The translations under genes and the position numbers were made by a program. Under the pieces are notes generated by a model. The model was not told where the DNA came from, did not search any database, and saw nothing but the letters and a program-made list of their open reading frames with translations. Below, piece after piece: positions 6,616-7,497 of a stretch of DNA of 7,497 nucleotides (the first letter of the stretch is position 1; every line of letters starts with the position of its first letter). The stretch is from Psychrobacter sp. UBA6766 (GTDB lineage Bacteria; Pseudomonadota; Gammaproteobacteria; Pseudomonadales; Moraxellaceae), in assembly GCF_002453355.1 (NCBI RefSeq), contig NZ_DKGQ01000048.1, positions 1 to 7,497 of the forward strand, given 5' to 3'.

Positions 6616-7113
6616 CTACATAATCTTGATACCAGTAACGCCCGGTGGAGTAACTTGGAATATTTTTACTTTAAACAGTACCGATTGACCGGCAAGCGGA
6701 TGGTTAAAATCGACTTCGACTTCATCGTCATTAATGGCGCTAATGGTACCGGGAAGGGTGTTTTTGCCTTTATCTTCAAACTCGACCAACATACCGATTT
6801 CAGGATTGTCAGCGACTAAGGCAAATTGGGTGCGGCTAAAATGCTGAATGTTATCAGGGTTCCACTCACCAAATGCTTGCTCAGGCTCAAGGTGGGCGGT
6901 GCGCGTATCGCCAGCACGTAGGTTCATCAGCACTTGCTCAAAACCCGGTAAAAAGCTCTCATCGCCAACGGTCAGCGTCACTGGCTCGTCGCGGTTAAAG
7001 GTTGAATCAATCACCGTACCGTTTTCGAGCGATACTTCAAAATGCAGCTTCACAAGGCTGTCATGGGTGATGCGAATGTCTTCATTAGGAGTGATAAATT
7101 GAGAGTCGGTCAT
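6616..7113 (-). CDS. fkpB: FKBP-type peptidyl-prolyl cis-trans isomerase, SlpA/FkpB type
   Basis: This 165-residue protein is predicted to isomerise Xaa-Pro bonds and act as a cytoplasmic folding helper; no signal peptide is present. The FKBP fold begins near residue 17 (HDSLVKLHFEVSLENGTVIDST). It continues with LTVGDESFLPGFEQVLMNL (47-65), and LEPEQAFGEWNPDNIQHFSR (75-94) leads into the insert-in-flap domain. The block DFNHPLAGQ (135-143) is characteristic of the SlpA/SlyD group. There is no histidine-rich metal-binding tail, so FkpB/SlpA fits better than SlyD. It is somewhat longer than the 149-residue E. coli protein because of an N-terminal extension. The ATG at 7113 lacks a strong Shine-Dalgarno sequence. 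In enterobacteria fkpB lies between lspA and ispH; here it leads a pair with tas and is preceded by gene-free DNA. Confidence 0.93.
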   Translation of the reverse strand: MTDSQFITPNEDIRITHDSLVKLHFEVSLENGTVIDSTFNRDEPVTLTVGDESFLPGFEQVLMNLRAGDTRTAHLEPEQAFGEWNPDNIQHFSRTQFALVADNPEIGMLVEFEDKGKNTLPGTISAINDDEVEVDFNHPLAGQSVLFKVKIFQVTPPGVTGIKIM

Positions 7114-7151
7114 AGTAAAATGTCTTTTATAGAATAGAATTAAGAGGATTA

Positions 7152-7157
7152 ATTATA
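7152..7157 (-). promoter_or_regulatory. Candidate -10 box of the fkpB-tas promoter
   Basis: A perfect TATAAT lies on the minus strand, which would start transcription near 7145 and give a leader of about 32 bases. No good -35 box stands 16-18 bases upstream, and the surrounding DNA is very AT-rich, so the match could be chance. Confidence 0.4.
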
Positions 7158-7480
7158 ATAAAGAGTTTAGCATAATCATTTCATTAATCACGACTCTGTC
7201 ATCAATAGGTTTAAGAATAGAAATAAGGTTTTAAGTAATTCCTATAGCTTAAGTCATCGTCTAGTATGTTATTTAATATTCAACGATCCACAGTCCATTT
7301 AGCATGCCATATTTATCCATTAGAATAATTATGTTTCAACATTGAATATTTGTTGGATTACGTTTCCTTATTGTATTTAAAATGTTAATATTATTTTTAG
7401 AACTTACAGCTTTTTGGATTTTAAGTTGTTATTTTTGTCCAAGATAATACTTTAAGTAATTTATTAAGTTCAATCATCTA

Positions 7481-7497
7481 GGGCGTGTCATCAATTA
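7481..7497. mobile_element. Possible terminal inverted repeat of an insertion sequence (edge of window)
   Basis: A GC-richer string, GGGCGTGTCATCAATTA, begins immediately within a CTAG (7478-7481) after about 100 bases of AT-rich DNA. A start with GGG-GTGTC next to CTAG or TA resembles the ends of IS5-family elements that insert at such sites. No transposase is visible because the window ends here, so this is a guess from the terminal string only. Confidence 0.25.

Larger units (their letters stand above)
7114..7497. other. 384-base AT-rich gene-free region upstream of fkpB
   Basis: I find no gene, RNA or clear terminator here apart from the candidate fkpB promoter near 7152. Several short repeats are present: TGTCATCAAT at 7197-7206 and 7486-7495, TTTAAGTAATT at 7230-7240 and 7451-7461, and inverted AATATTCAA/TTGAATATT at 7275-7283 and 7342-7350. 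The last 17 bases may be the end of an insertion sequence. The composition suggests non-coding or decayed DNA. Confidence 0.5.

Noticed and set aside
7275..7350. Inverted AATATTCAA/TTGAATATT arms, 58 bases apart, as a possible structured RNA
   Set aside because: Nine-base AT-rich arms in a 384-base AT-rich region can easily occur by chance, and nothing around them supports a stable fold.
1..7497. CRISPR array, tRNA, rRNA, toxin-antitoxin pair, prophage or defence genes
   Set aside because: I looked for regular repeat-spacer spacing, cloverleaf elements, and small paired genes, and found none; all seven genes belong to known families.

Overview
The window looks like an ordinary chromosomal segment of a gammaproteobacterium of the family Moraxellaceae, most likely Psychrobacter. 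I base this on the moderately AT-rich coding sequence, very AT-rich intergenic DNA, and proteins that read as close relatives of the enterobacterial HflX, Tas and FkpB. The genus is an inference from recalled family sequences, not from a search. There are seven intact protein genes, no RNA genes, no CRISPR array and no complete mobile element.

Layout from left to right. A secreted lytic transglycosylase (115-927, minus) is followed by a 431-base gap holding its likely promoter and the terminator of the next gene. A two-gene minus-strand operon comes next: an LrgA/CidA-like holin-type membrane protein (2071-2505 or to 2559) and an LrgB/CidB-like membrane protein (1359-2048). Its own promoter lies near 2610, just beyond the terminator of the ribosome-associated GTPase gene hflX (2796-4241, minus, TTG start). 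A 326-base divergent promoter region separates hflX from a PlsC-type acyltransferase gene (4568-5368, plus). A strong bidirectional terminator (5405-5453) separates that gene from a converging minus-strand pair, fkpB (6616-7113) then tas (5519-6559). The last 384 bases are AT-rich and gene-free, and end in a CTAG followed by a sequence that might be the tip of an insertion sequence just entering the window.

Functionally, the left third concerns the cell wall and envelope: a murein lytic transglycosylase beside the LrgA/LrgB pair, a family linked to control of murein hydrolase activity, autolysis and, in some bacteria, metabolite transport. hflX serves ribosome rescue under stress, the acyltransferase serves membrane lipid synthesis, and fkpB-tas pairs a peptidyl-prolyl isomerase with an aldo/keto reductase of uncertain substrate. 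I see no previously undescribed system. The points most worth checking are the ambiguous start and tandem repeat in lrgA, the inverted repeats in the two regulatory regions, the acidic tail of HflX, the Ala substitution in the acyltransferase motif, and the possible insertion-sequence end.
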